Assembly: GCA_023250775.1 (NCBI GenBank)
Contig: JAHFAA010000002.1
Coordinates: forward strand, 1-28,585
Direction of reading: 5' to 3'
DNA: 28,585 nucleotides
Source: Bdellovibrionales bacterium
Lineage (GTDB): Bacteria; Bdellovibrionota; Bacteriovoracia; Bacteriovoracales; Bacteriovoracaceae
The notes below the pieces were generated by a model. That model searched no databases. It saw only the letters and a list, made by a program, of their open reading frames with translations, and had not been told where the DNA came from. How positions within the stretch are numbered: the stretch's first letter is position 1; each line of letters opens with the position of its first letter. A program made the translations under genes and the position numbers. Of this stretch, positions 14,446 through 22,824 are shown in pieces.

Positions 14446-15123
14446 ATGAGATTTAAAGGCCTTTTTAAAAAAATACTTTTTTGGTCGTTTACTTTAACCA
14501 TCCTGGCTTGTTTGCTGGGTATTGCTTATGTTTTCAAGAGCATTACCCCACTCTATGAGATTGATCAAAATAACAAAAGAATCTCAATTCTTGGTGGCAA
14601 ATATAAGCTTGAATTCAATAAGGATGTGCAGAAGAAAATCAAGGTAGCACTCCAGGAAAAGAATTTTCGGGTTTATTTGGACGGAGATATTGCCACAAAA
14701 AATTTTAATACAATTATGATTGATGCTGAGCAAACAGATATGTCCTTAGAGTCCTATGGTAAGAAATTGATCTATCATTGCCGTGCTTCAAGACAAAAAA
14801 GTGATTTGATTAAGACCGATGGTGATGAAATAAAGCTCAAAATCGATGGTGAGGCCATATGCCAGGTCGTTGTCCCAGAAGGCAAGAAGTTGGAGATCCT
14901 TTATCGCAGTGGCATCTTACGCTTGTATTCACTTGAGCAGGATTTGGATTTAAAAATTTTAGATGGTATGGTGATCTGGGGAATTCCCAATTATTCAAAA
15001 TTTAAGTTAAACCTAGAGATAGATGATGGTGACGTCTATGGAAGTAGGGATCGATTCAATAGTGATAAGGCCAAATATCATGCTGATATCAATGTAAAAA
15101 GTGCCATTATTTTCTTTCGTTAG
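14446..15123 (+). CDS. Membrane-anchored protein of unknown function
   Basis: The 225-residue protein begins with a basic stretch (RFKGLFKK) and one hydrophobic segment at about 11-30, then a soluble part. The segment contains I-L-A-C at 19-22, which loosely resembles a lipobox, but hydrophobic residues continue after the Cys, so an uncleaved N-terminal anchor is more likely. The remainder alternates short hydrophobic and charged stretches typical of beta strands (ISILGGKYKLEF, DEIKLKIDGEAI, LEILYRSGILRLY, LDLKILDG). The pattern recalls the repetitive beta-helix of putative adhesin-like DUF4097 proteins, but that is only a resemblance. It is probably on the periplasmic face of the inner membrane. 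Confidence 0.7.
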   Translation: MRFKGLFKKILFWSFTLTILACLLGIAYVFKSITPLYEIDQNNKRISILGGKYKLEFNKDVQKKIKVALQEKNFRVYLDGDIATKNFNTIMIDAEQTDMSLESYGKKLIYHCRASRQKSDLIKTDGDEIKLKIDGEAICQVVVPEGKKLEILYRSGILRLYSLEQDLDLKILDGMVIWGIPNYSKFKLNLEIDDGDVYGSRDRFNSDKAKYHADINVKSAIIFFR

Positions 15124-15164
15124 TTTTAAAATCAAAACATTAAACGCTTAACACTGCCTGAATA

Positions 15165-15192
15165 TTGCAGGTTTTTTCTGCCGTGTTATACA
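15165..15192 (+). promoter_or_regulatory. Extended -10 promoter of the regulator pair
   Basis: TTGCAG (15165-15170), 16 bases, then TATACA (15187-15192) preceded by TG and one base (15184-15186), the extended -10 motif. Initiation near 15199 leaves a short leader containing the strong ribosome binding site. Confidence 0.6.
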
Positions 15193-15205
15193 GGTGTGAA
15201 TCATG

Positions 15206-15217
15206 AAGGGAGGTGAC
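15206..15217 (+). promoter_or_regulatory. Near-perfect ribosome binding site of the gene at 15219
   Basis: AAGGGAGGTGAC contains GGAGGTGA, a full-length anti-Shine-Dalgarno match. GGAGG ends five bases before ATG 15219. The alternative GTG 15213 lies inside this site and is rejected. Confidence 0.9.
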
Positions 15218-15218
15218 A

Positions 15219-15530
15219 ATGTCAAATGCGCAAAAAGTTCTCTCAACGTTCAAGCAAGAATTTGGAAATCTTTCCTATCGAGAGATTGCAAATTTAACAG
15301 GGATTCAGATGACGAGGGTCTTTCGCATTTTTAATCAGCAAGAGATGAAAGTTTCTGAGTATGAAAAGTTTAAGGATTTATTGTTGCAAAAAAAGACTGG
15401 GATAGCTCGCTTGAGAGAACTTTTGGATCAACACGCACTTTTTTTGCGTCCCTGTTTTGTGGGAAAACTCGAAAAATATATGGAGAGGGAAATCAAAATA
15501 ACAGGTCTCGTTCAGCGAGGAGGAAAATAA
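15219..15530 (+). CDS. Small helix-turn-helix-like regulatory protein
   Basis: At 103 residues this is a small, basic, helical protein. LSYREIANLTGIQMTRVFRIFNQ (about residues 17-39) reads as a helix-turn-helix, with SYREIANLTGI as the first helix and turn and MTRVFRIF as the recognition helix. A following charged segment (MKVSEYEKFKDLLLQKK) and a C-terminal helical region complete it. The arrangement resembles the N-terminal part of the TIGR02147 regulators known from Bdellovibrio and Fibrobacter, with the second half encoded by the next gene. That family link is inference from pattern only. One base separates its stop from the next ATG, and it has an exceptionally strong ribosome binding site. 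Confidence 0.75.
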   Translation: MSNAQKVLSTFKQEFGNLSYREIANLTGIQMTRVFRIFNQQEMKVSEYEKFKDLLLQKKTGIARLRELLDQHALFLRPCFVGKLEKYMEREIKITGLVQRGGK

Positions 15531-15531
15531 G

Positions 15532-16026
15532 ATGGGAAGTTTGATATTTTTGGAAAGAGTACTCTTAGAATCATTGTCCTCTGGACCAAAGAGTGTCTGT
15601 GAAATGTCTCGCGATTTAAATATCTCAGTCGCAGTTATCAAAAATATTTTGTTCAATATGACAAAAAATAATCTCGTTAGGTATCTGGGGGAAAAATATA
15701 TTTTGAATCGTGATAATCTTTCCCAAAGTATGGAACATCTCAATCAAGCCGAATCTCTATCTTGGGAGGCGCGCGAGATTCTAGATGGTATGGTTGAGCA
15801 AGACACTGAGCGACACCTATCACAGGCATCTTTTTTAAAGCTCCGAAAAATGTACCTATCTGATCGAGATCTGGTCTTTTTTAAGGCCCAACTCATCAAT
15901 TTAGAGAAATTTCTGGCCTCTCTTCCCGCTAAACCGAGCAAGAAAGAGAAAACTTGTGATAAAACTATCTTTTGCTGGGGGATGACCAACTATAATAATG
16001 TTTTGAAATCGATTTTAGTTAGATAA
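15532..16026 (+). CDS. Winged-helix-like regulator, possible TIGR02147 C-terminal half
   Basis: This 164-residue protein begins with a winged-helix-like segment: SVCEMSRDLNISVAVIKNILFNMTKNNLVRYLGEKYIL (about residues 21-58, an MarR-like helix-turn-helix and wing). The later stretch (RHLSQASFLKLRKMYLSDRDLVFFKAQLINLEKF) resembles the closing segment of TIGR02147 proteins. The C-terminus carries a Cys/Trp-containing stretch (CDKTIFCWG). AGGAGGA (15518-15524) gives a strong ribosome binding site within the end of the previous gene, so the two proteins are made together and may act as a complex. lhgO follows 16 bases later. The functional target is unknown. Confidence 0.72.
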   Translation: MGSLIFLERVLLESLSSGPKSVCEMSRDLNISVAVIKNILFNMTKNNLVRYLGEKYILNRDNLSQSMEHLNQAESLSWEAREILDGMVEQDTERHLSQASFLKLRKMYLSDRDLVFFKAQLINLEKFLASLPAKPSKKEKTCDKTIFCWGMTNYNNVLKSILVR

Positions 16027-16042
16027 TGGATTATGGATTTTA

Positions 16043-17149
16043 ATGATGAGTGATGTGACCCAAATCGATGTGGCAATAATAGGTGGTGGGATCGCCGGCC
16101 TTATGCTCGGGAACGAAGTCACTCGCCGATTTCCAAAATTGCATACGTTTGTTTTTGAAAAGGAACAATACCTCGCTGATCATACCACTGGTCGAAATTC
16201 GGGCGTGCTGCATTCAGGACTTTATTACCCGCAAAATTCCTTGAAGCATCGTCTTTGCCTCGAAGGTAATGAGCTGTGGGAAAGTCTAGGACGCGAGCAG
16301 AATTTCACCGTACAAAAATGTGGAAAATTTATATTTTGTAGCAACCTGGCTGAATTTGAAGGACTTGAAAAGCTGAAAGAACAGGCCAAGAAAAATTCTG
16401 TGCCCGGTGTTCGATGGGCCACGGCCAATGAGAAAAAAACGTTGCAGGCATATGCCAATATTCACGATGCCATTTTTGTACCATCCACAGGTTTCATTGA
16501 TGTTCCTTCCGCCATTAGTGCTTTAGAAAGGGCCATCTTAATCAATGGTGGAAATATTTTAAAAAATAATCAGGTGTCAAAAATCGGCCGGGATAATCAA
16601 GGAATCATTCTCGAAACCCGCGATGGCTCAATTAGTACTAAAATATTGATTAATGCGGCCGGGTTATGGAGTGTCGCTCTTGGAAAGCAAATTTGGCAAA
16701 ATGGGTTGGAGGATTACACGGTAAAAGGGAGTTATTTAAAATACTCTGGTGATTTTTATCGAGAGTCTTTTATTTATCCATGTCCTTTATCGAATTTAAA
16801 GGGACTTGGTGTTCATTCTACCTTTGATGTGAGTGGTGCAATTAAATTTGGCCCGAATGTAGAAGATGTTTCAACCATTGATTATGCCCTCAATTTACCG
16901 TTGCTAGAGCAGATGAAAACTGAAATTACCCGTTATTATCCTCATGTTGGTCTTGAACAGTTATCACCAGACTATTGTGGTATTCGAAGTAAGATACGCT
17001 CAAAGGGGCAGCTGTATCCTGATTTTTGGATTAAGGGACCGGCAGAGACTAAAGTTCCAGGGTATGTTGAGATCTGTGGTTATGAGTCACCAGGCCTTAC
17101 CGCCGCTCCGGCCATGGCACGCTTAGTGGTCAGTCTTCTTGAGATTTAA
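16043..17149 (+). CDS. lhgO: L-2-hydroxyglutarate oxidase, FAD-dependent
   Basis: The 368-residue protein has an N-terminal FAD-binding Rossmann motif (VAIIGGGIAGL, about 10-20) and the LhgO/YgaF signature TTGRNSGVLHSGLYY (about 48-62), where relatives match closely. LGVHSTFD near residue 255 and GYESPGLTAAPAMA near the C-terminus are also family-typical. The enzyme oxidises L-2-hydroxyglutarate to 2-oxoglutarate at the membrane, feeding electrons to quinone and repairing a side product of central metabolism. Start could be 16043 or the adjacent ATG 16046; the ribosome binding site is poor, so coupling to the regulator gene 16 bases upstream is plausible. It ends tail to tail with metH, the two stop codons sharing TTAA (17146-17149). 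Confidence 0.93.
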   Translation: MMSDVTQIDVAIIGGGIAGLMLGNEVTRRFPKLHTFVFEKEQYLADHTTGRNSGVLHSGLYYPQNSLKHRLCLEGNELWESLGREQNFTVQKCGKFIFCSNLAEFEGLEKLKEQAKKNSVPGVRWATANEKKTLQAYANIHDAIFVPSTGFIDVPSAISALERAILINGGNILKNNQVSKIGRDNQGIILETRDGSISTKILINAAGLWSVALGKQIWQNGLEDYTVKGSYLKYSGDFYRESFIYPCPLSNLKGLGVHSTFDVSGAIKFGPNVEDVSTIDYALNLPLLEQMKTEITRYYPHVGLEQLSPDYCGIRSKIRSKGQLYPDFWIKGPAETKVPGYVEICGYESPGLTAAPAMARLVVSLLEI

Positions 17150-20100
17150 GTTAGGATTGGGGCCAGCCATTTCTTACCGGTCTTAAGGTCCCAGCCTTTT
17201 CTTTCACAATAGTTTTTGAGCTGGTCTTCACCAATCTTGAGAATGTTAAAATAACGTGAGTCGGGGTGAGCAAAGATGTAGCCTGCGACTGTGCTTGGCG
17301 GGGTCATGGCAAAATTTTCGGTGAGACGTGCCTTCAAGTTTTTCTCGACTTGCAATAAGTTCCAAATCTTTTCTTTTTCTGTGTGATCTGGGCATGAAGG
17401 GTAGCCGGGCGCTGGCCGAATTGTTTTATATTTTTCATTAATGAAATCTTCTGGTGTTAGGTCGCCAGCGCGTTCGACGCCGAATTGAAGCCGGGCCCAA
17501 TGATGAACCATTTCGGCCATAGCTTCGGCCAAGCGATCGCCAATCGCTTTAACTAAGATAGCACTATAGTCGTCTTTGTTTGCTTGATATTGCTTGGCGA
17601 TGGCCTCAAGTTCATTGCCAACAGTCACGGCAAATAATCCAATAAAATCCTGTTTGGTCGAGATAAAATCTGTCAGGGAATGAGGAGCTGAAATATCTTT
17701 CCGCTGCTGCCTTAAAAAATTTAAGGTGGCGATTTTGTTTTTCCGATCGTCAAAAACGACAATGTCATCTTCCTTGCGAGTCGCCGGCCAAAAACCAAGT
17801 GCGGCACAGGGATGCAATTGTTTGTCACGCTTCAATGACTCAAGCATAATGATGGCATCTTCAAATAATTTTTTTGCTTCACTGCCGAAATCCTTATGCT
17901 CTAGAATTTTTGGATAGGTGCCTTTTAAACTAAAGGCCCAAAAAAGCGGGGACCAATCAATATAAGGAGTGATTTCCTCGAGAGTGAGATCTTGAAAATA
18001 TTTCGTTCCATAAAAAGGCATATTGGAAATAGTACTCTGATTAAATTCGATTAGAGGTGCCTTGGTCTTGGCCTCTTCATAGGTCCAAAGTTCATCCGTG
18101 GGACGCGCATCAAAATGCAAGCGCAATCCTTCTTGTTTTGCGCGCAAATCCTTTTCAAAACCTTCGCGTAATTTTGGATTTTTCAAGTTAGTCATAGTGT
18201 CAATGACAAGAGAAGCATCTGCCACACGCACCACTGGGGCACTATAGAGGGGAGCAATTTTCAACGCAGTGTGGGCGTTCGAAGTCGTGGCACCGCCAAT
18301 GAGAAGTGGAAGATTGATTTTTTGCCGCTCAAATTCCTGAGCGTTAAAAATTATTTCATCAAGCGAAGGAGTAATCAATCCGCTGAGTCCGATATAATCG
18401 GCCTTGTGTTTTTTAATGGCCTCAATAATTGTTTCGCAAGAAACCATCACGCCTAAATCAACGACGTTGTAACCGTTGCAGGAAAGAACTACGGAGACGA
18501 TATTCTTTCCGATATCGTGAACGTCACCCTTGACGGTCGCCAGGATGATTGTTCCTTGGTGTGACTGTGACCCGGGTTTTTTTGCCGCTGCGATAAAAGG
18601 TTCAAGATAAGCAACAGATTGTTTCATCACTCGAGCGCTTTTCACAACTTGCGGCAAAAACATTTTTCCTTGCCCGAATAAATCTCCAACCAACTTCATA
18701 CCTGACATCAGTGGACCTTCGATGACATCTAAAGGCGTACCGTATTTTTTGAGGGCCTCTTCCGTGTCTTGATCAACGTAATTGGTAATGCCCTTCATAA
18801 GAGCGTGTGCGAGACGATCTTCCACACAACCTTGGCGCCACAGATCGAGGGCCTTTGAATCAGTTTTTACATCTTTTGCTTGCGCCAGATTAGTGGCGAG
18901 TTCGATCAAATTTTCTGAAGCATCGGGGTGACGACAGAGAACAACATCTTCGACCTTCTTCTTTAAGTCAGGCGCAATTTCTTCATACACTTCCAGCATC
19001 CCGGCATTGACGATGGCCATGTCGAGGCCCGCTTGAATAGTATGATAGAGAAAAACACTATGCATGGCCTCGCGAACTTTATTATTTCCGCGAAAGCTGA
19101 AGGAGACGTTACTGATTCCGCCACTGGTGAATGAGTAAGGACAGCGTTTTTTTATTTCACGCACGGCCTCAATAAAGTTGATCCCGTAATGATCATGCTC
19201 TTTCATCCCGGTTGCGATAGTTAACACATTGGGGTCAAAGATAATATTCTCGGGAGCAATTCCGGCCTTCTCTGTCAAAATAGTGTAGGCCCTGACACAA
19301 ATTCTAATTTTCTCTTCTAAGGTTGAGGCCTGGCCTTTTTCATCGAACGCCATCACAATCATGGCGGCACCATAGCGATCAACTAATTTGGCTCGTTCTA
19401 AAAATTTTTCCTCGCCCTCTTTTAAGCTAATAGAGTTGACGATACATTTTCCTTGAACACATTTCAGCCCCTCTTCAATGACAGACCATTTCGAGCTGTC
19501 GATCATGATGGGAACTTTGGCGATGTCAGGTTCAACGGCGAGCAAATTTAAAAATGTGCGCATGCACTCTTCTCCGTTGAGGAGTGCTTCATCGAAATTG
19601 ACATCAAGGATGTTGGCACCACTTTCCACCTGCTGGCGAGCGACTTCGAGGGCCTCGGATAATTTTCCCTCTTTGATAAGCTTAGAAAATTTCGGGCTGC
19701 CTGTGACATTAGTACGTTCGCCCACCATGATAAAAGGGTGGGTACCGTTGCAGGGAATATTGAGCGGTTCGAGACCTGAAAGACGTAAGGCCTTTTCTAC
19801 TGCTGGAATTTTTCGTGGTCTTATGGCATCGACATACTTTGCAATTTGTTTGATATGGGAAGGGGTTGTGCCACAGCATCCTCCCACTAAATTGACTAAT
19901 CCAGCGGAAGCGAATTCTTGAACATGCCGTCCGGTGATTTCAGGGGTTTCGTCATATCCTGATGGGGCCAAAGGATTAGGCAGTCCCGCATTGGGATAGC
20001 AGCTCACATAACATTCGGCAACCTTTGAGAGTTGGGCAAGAAACGGTCGCATTTCGCGCGCACCAAGAGCGCAATTGATGCCAACGCTTAATGCATGGGC

Positions 20101-20823
20101 ATGTCGAATGGAGTTGTAGCATGCTTCGGCAGTTTGACCGCTTAAGACTCGTCCCGAGTTATCGGTAATGGTCATGGAAATCATGACGGGCCAGCGCTGG
20201 CCAAGTTCTTCAAATAATTCTTCGAAAGCAAAAATGACGGCCTTCAAATTAAGAGTATCAAAAACAGTTTCGGGCAAGAGAATATCAGCGCCGCCTTCAA
20301 TCAAGGCCCGTGCCTGCTCAGAGTACGCATGTTTCAATTGATCAAAAGTGATAGAACGAAAGCCTGGATCAGAGACACGAGGAGACATTGAAGCCGTGGT
20401 ATTGGTAGGTCCTAGGCAACCGGCGACAAAAACTGGGCGCGTGGGGTTTTTCTTTTTGAATTTTTGGGCAGCGTTCTTCGCACAACGTGCGGCCGCCACG
20501 TTGATATCTCTGACATATGATTCTAACTTGTAATCTCGCTGAGAAATCCAGGTGGCATTGAAGCTATTGGTTTCAATAATATTGGCCCCAGCCTCTAAAT
20601 AGTCGAGGTGAATACTTTCGATCACCTCAGGGCGAGTGATACATAAAATATCATTATTGCCTTTGAGTGCTACGGAATGGTCCTTAAATTGATCGCCGCG
20701 AAAATCTTCTTCAGCAAGTTTTTTTTGCTGAATCATGGTGCCCATAGCACCATCGATAATTAAAATACGTTTTTGGAGAAGTTCTTCCAGTTGGAAGTAC
20801 GCCTCCGTTTTTTTTATCGACAT
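17146..20823 (-). CDS. metH: Cobalamin-dependent methionine synthase
   Basis: At 1225 residues this is full-length (E. coli 1227). Domain order: homocysteine-binding barrel (about 1-345) with zinc ligands Cys251, Cys316 and Cys317 (GGCCGTTP); methyl-THF-binding barrel (about 355-650) starting GERTNVTGSPKF; cobalamin cap and Rossmann domain (about 660-900) with the cobalt-ligating His769 in DVHDIG; and the SAM-dependent reactivation domain to the end, containing RPAPGYPSCPDH. It transfers methyl from methyl-THF via cobalamin to homocysteine. It starts five bases after metF ends, so both are co-transcribed. No cobalamin or SAM riboswitch is recognisable upstream. All catalytic residues checked are present. 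Confidence 0.99.
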   Translation of the reverse strand: MSIKKTEAYFQLEELLQKRILIIDGAMGTMIQQKKLAEEDFRGDQFKDHSVALKGNNDILCITRPEVIESIHLDYLEAGANIIETNSFNATWISQRDYKLESYVRDINVAAARCAKNAAQKFKKKNPTRPVFVAGCLGPTNTTASMSPRVSDPGFRSITFDQLKHAYSEQARALIEGGADILLPETVFDTLNLKAVIFAFEELFEELGQRWPVMISMTITDNSGRVLSGQTAEACYNSIRHAHALSVGINCALGAREMRPFLAQLSKVAECYVSCYPNAGLPNPLAPSGYDETPEITGRHVQEFASAGLVNLVGGCCGTTPSHIKQIAKYVDAIRPRKIPAVEKALRLSGLEPLNIPCNGTHPFIMVGERTNVTGSPKFSKLIKEGKLSEALEVARQQVESGANILDVNFDEALLNGEECMRTFLNLLAVEPDIAKVPIMIDSSKWSVIEEGLKCVQGKCIVNSISLKEGEEKFLERAKLVDRYGAAMIVMAFDEKGQASTLEEKIRICVRAYTILTEKAGIAPENIIFDPNVLTIATGMKEHDHYGINFIEAVREIKKRCPYSFTSGGISNVSFSFRGNNKVREAMHSVFLYHTIQAGLDMAIVNAGMLEVYEEIAPDLKKKVEDVVLCRHPDASENLIELATNLAQAKDVKTDSKALDLWRQGCVEDRLAHALMKGITNYVDQDTEEALKKYGTPLDVIEGPLMSGMKLVGDLFGQGKMFLPQVVKSARVMKQSVAYLEPFIAAAKKPGSQSHQGTIILATVKGDVHDIGKNIVSVVLSCNGYNVVDLGVMVSCETIIEAIKKHKADYIGLSGLITPSLDEIIFNAQEFERQKINLPLLIGGATTSNAHTALKIAPLYSAPVVRVADASLVIDTMTNLKNPKLREGFEKDLRAKQEGLRLHFDARPTDELWTYEEAKTKAPLIEFNQSTISNMPFYGTKYFQDLTLEEITPYIDWSPLFWAFSLKGTYPKILEHKDFGSEAKKLFEDAIIMLESLKRDKQLHPCAALGFWPATRKEDDIVVFDDRKNKIATLNFLRQQRKDISAPHSLTDFISTKQDFIGLFAVTVGNELEAIAKQYQANKDDYSAILVKAIGDRLAEAMAEMVHHWARLQFGVERAGDLTPEDFINEKYKTIRPAPGYPSCPDHTEKEKIWNLLQVEKNLKARLTENFAMTPPSTVAGYIFAHPDSRYFNILKIGEDQLKNYCERKGWDLKTGKKWLAPILT

Positions 20824-20828
20824 GTTGT

Positions 20829-21776
20829 TTATGTCCTAAATTTTTTTATTACGTCGACCACTAATTCTGTGTCATTCATGATGTAAAAATGAATATCAGG
20901 GACGTTGGCCTTGAGTAGCCCTTCGACTTGTTGTTGCGCCCATCTGATACCAATTTCAGGAATGTGATCGGGGTTTTTCATTGCATCATCAACCAATTCA
21001 TCAGGAAGATCGATGTAGAAGTTACTTGGAATTGATTGCAGTTGGTTTTTTGTTTTGAGAATTTTAATTCCTGGGATGATGGGGACAGTTATTCCTTCGC
21101 TTCGGCATACTTTTACAAAATCAAAATATTTCTGATTATCAAAAAACATTTGAGTTGTGATGTATTCTGCACCGAGTTCAATTTTTTTCTTAAGATAAAA
21201 AATATCCTGCTTCAAGCTTGGAGATTCGAAATGTTTTTCAGGATAGCCCGCAACGCCGACGCTAAAATCAAGGGGACGGGCCTGGCTCAATTCATCCAGA
21301 TACAATCCGCGTTTGATGTTGGACATTTGGCTTACTAGGTCGCTGGCAAACAAATTGACTGAACGATCTTTAGCGATGTTCTTTTTGTAATTGAGTCCAT
21401 CTCCGCGGATAGCAAAAATATTTTGCACACCTAAAAAATTTAATTCAATTAATGCATCTTCAGTTTCTTCTTTTGTGAAACCGTTACATAGCAAGTGCCC
21501 AACAGTATCGATGTTAAAGCGATTTTGAATGATGCCGCAAATCCCAATTGTTCCAGGACGTTTCTTGTAAATTCGTCTTTGAACAGTGCCATCCGCTTTT
21601 TCATTATAGTAAGCACTGGCAGAATGGGCCGTGACATCAATCCACGATGGTTGAAAGGGAAGAAGAGCATTGATGATGTCGAAAATATCTTGCACTGTTC
21701 GCCCACGAGGTGGCGGAACAATTTCAAAACTGAACAGCGGTCCCTTGCGGTTATTTATGTGGTCAATGACTTTCAT
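20829..21776 (-). CDS. metF: 5,10-methylenetetrahydrofolate reductase
   Basis: The 315-residue enzyme has the catalytic Glu18 in FSFEIVPPPRG, then FIDVT-type and RPGTIGICGIIQNRF segments, GFTKEETEDALIELNFLG, and QMFFDNQKYFDFV, where the flavin and folate are held. It makes 5-methyl-THF for MetH. The opening and the KRPGTIGIC segment are closer in style to Bacteroidetes MetF than to the enterobacterial one. The start at 21776 is preferred over 21794 because the predicted transcript begins near 21790, leaving GGGAA as a ribosome binding site; the extra six residues would be lost. It is the first gene of the metF-metH operon. Confidence 0.97.
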   Translation of the reverse strand: MKVIDHINNRKGPLFSFEIVPPPRGRTVQDIFDIINALLPFQPSWIDVTAHSASAYYNEKADGTVQRRIYKKRPGTIGICGIIQNRFNIDTVGHLLCNGFTKEETEDALIELNFLGVQNIFAIRGDGLNYKKNIAKDRSVNLFASDLVSQMSNIKRGLYLDELSQARPLDFSVGVAGYPEKHFESPSLKQDIFYLKKKIELGAEYITTQMFFDNQKYFDFVKVCRSEGITVPIIPGIKILKTKNQLQSIPSNFYIDLPDELVDDAMKNPDHIPEIGIRWAQQQVEGLLKANVPDIHFYIMNDTELVVDVIKKFRT

Positions 21777-21796
21777 AATATGTGGTTCCCTCATTT

Positions 21797-21824
21797 ATCT
21801 TACTATCTTGAGCCAAGTGTTCAA
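21797..21824 (-). promoter_or_regulatory. Promoter of the metF-metH operon
   Basis: On the minus strand TTGAAC (21824-21819), 16 bases, and TAAGAT (21802-21797). Initiation near 21790 supports the metF start at 21776. No MetJ box or SAM riboswitch fold is recognised nearby. Confidence 0.5.
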
Positions 21825-21858
21825 CTATAGGAAAAAAAGTGCCTTTTGGATAGTTATT

Positions 21859-22704
21859 CTACGCCGTTTGCAGCAATTCGCGCAGCCGTTTGAGAAAGAG
21901 ATCGAGTGATTTTGGTACTAATCTAAAAAAAAGTTCGGGCTCAAAGAGTTCAAGTTCCATCAAGTAATACTGATTTTGGTGAAAAATCCAATCACTGCGT
22001 GAGTATAAAAGCGGCGCGGTCACATCGCGTAATTTTTCTAGTTCAATCTTTAATTGTTCAGGGATATCAAAGTTGTCTACTGTTCCACCATAATTGGCTT
22101 GCACCCTAAACTCATTTCCCGCAGGTTTCTTCAACACAGCATGTGAGACATATGGGCCAAATGAAATGACTGAGATTTCACCATGCGCAATTCCGGAAAG
22201 GAATTCTTGTGCCAAATAAACGCGGCGGTCACCGGCTGCGTGCAGTTCAATAAATTTTTCAAGAATTTTTTCACGGCTTAAATGAAAGGTATTTTTTCCA
22301 GAAGCGCTGATTATTGGTTTAAGCACCAGCTCTTTTGATTGAATGTTGAGACGCGCCTTTGGACCACTAATAATTTGTGTCGAAGGAATGAGCACATTAT
22401 TTTGGTTTTCAAGATCAAAAAGATACATTTTGTCTATATTGGTGCGAATCGTATCGACCGAATTTAAACAACATACTTTTGCTTTTTCAATTTTTTCCAG
22501 CAAGAGAAGAAATGCTTCGACTTTAGTCTGATAGTCCCAAACGCTACGAATAATCAGAGCGTCGTATTTTTTCGGACTAAATCCAGAGTCCCAGATAATT
22601 GTTTCAACGTGAAGATCATTTTGTTTTTTCAAAAATTCAAAAAGTATCTGATCGTCTGGGGAGAGCTTAGGATGGTCGCTGGAGGTGAGGATTCCGATCT
22701 GCAA
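21859..22704 (-). CDS. ATP-grasp protein resembling cycloserine-type ligases
   Basis: The 281-residue protein has an ATP-grasp layout: RSVWDY (53-58) as in the DcsG-like group, VLKPIISASGKNTF (127-140) with the ATP-binding Lys129, GEISVISFGPYVSHAVLKKP (175-194), FRVQANYGG (199-207) and the metal-site LMELELFEPELFF (248-260). Relatives join amino acids or carboxylates to amines using ATP; DcsG makes D-cycloserine, but most members are unstudied and no such product is claimed here. The start is TTG 22704, supported by AAGGAAC six bases upstream (22711-22717); no ATG nearby gives a better start. It lies on the same strand as metF and the methyltransferase at 22825, but the gap to each makes operon membership uncertain. 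Confidence 0.82.
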   Translation of the reverse strand: MQIGILTSSDHPKLSPDDQILFEFLKKQNDLHVETIIWDSGFSPKKYDALIIRSVWDYQTKVEAFLLLLEKIEKAKVCCLNSVDTIRTNIDKMYLFDLENQNNVLIPSTQIISGPKARLNIQSKELVLKPIISASGKNTFHLSREKILEKFIELHAAGDRRVYLAQEFLSGIAHGEISVISFGPYVSHAVLKKPAGNEFRVQANYGGTVDNFDIPEQLKIELEKLRDVTAPLLYSRSDWIFHQNQYYLMELELFEPELFFRLVPKSLDLFLKRLRELLQTA

Positions 22705-22710
22705 GATGTA

Positions 22711-22717
22711 GTTCCTT
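22711..22717 (-). promoter_or_regulatory. Ribosome binding site supporting the TTG start at 22704
   Basis: On the minus strand AAGGAAC is followed by six bases and TTG. It is the only convincing initiation signal for this reading frame. Confidence 0.65.
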
Positions 22718-22752
22718 GTTTAGCCCAGATTAACATAGGTGTTGTGGACTGG

Positions 22753-22785
22753 CATCGTCTATTCTGTCATCGTCTCGAAATAGAC
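22753..22785. repeat. Short direct and inverted repeats in a 120-base intergenic gap
   Basis: CATCGTCT occurs twice (22753-22760 and 22768-22775), and GTCTATT (22757-22763) pairs with AATAGAC (22779-22785) across a 15-base loop. This could be an operator or an RNA stem before the ATP-grasp gene. Short repeats of this size also arise by chance. Confidence 0.3.
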
Positions 22786-22824
22786 AAAAATGCTCAGACT
22801 TTATCTTAAAAACGGTAGAAACGA

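Noticed and set aside
15155..15177. Possible terminator CCTG / CAGG followed by six T before the regulator pair
   Set aside because: The stem is only four base pairs with a seven-base loop, and it overlaps the -35 of a better-supported promoter.
19478..19921. 147-codon open frame antisense to metH
   Set aside because: It is a shadow of the conserved metH coding region, with no promoter or ribosome binding site.
20824..21858. SAM or cobalamin riboswitch for metF-metH
   Set aside because: Only 82 bases separate metF from the upstream gene, the predicted leader is about 14 bases, and no riboswitch-like conserved core is recognisable.
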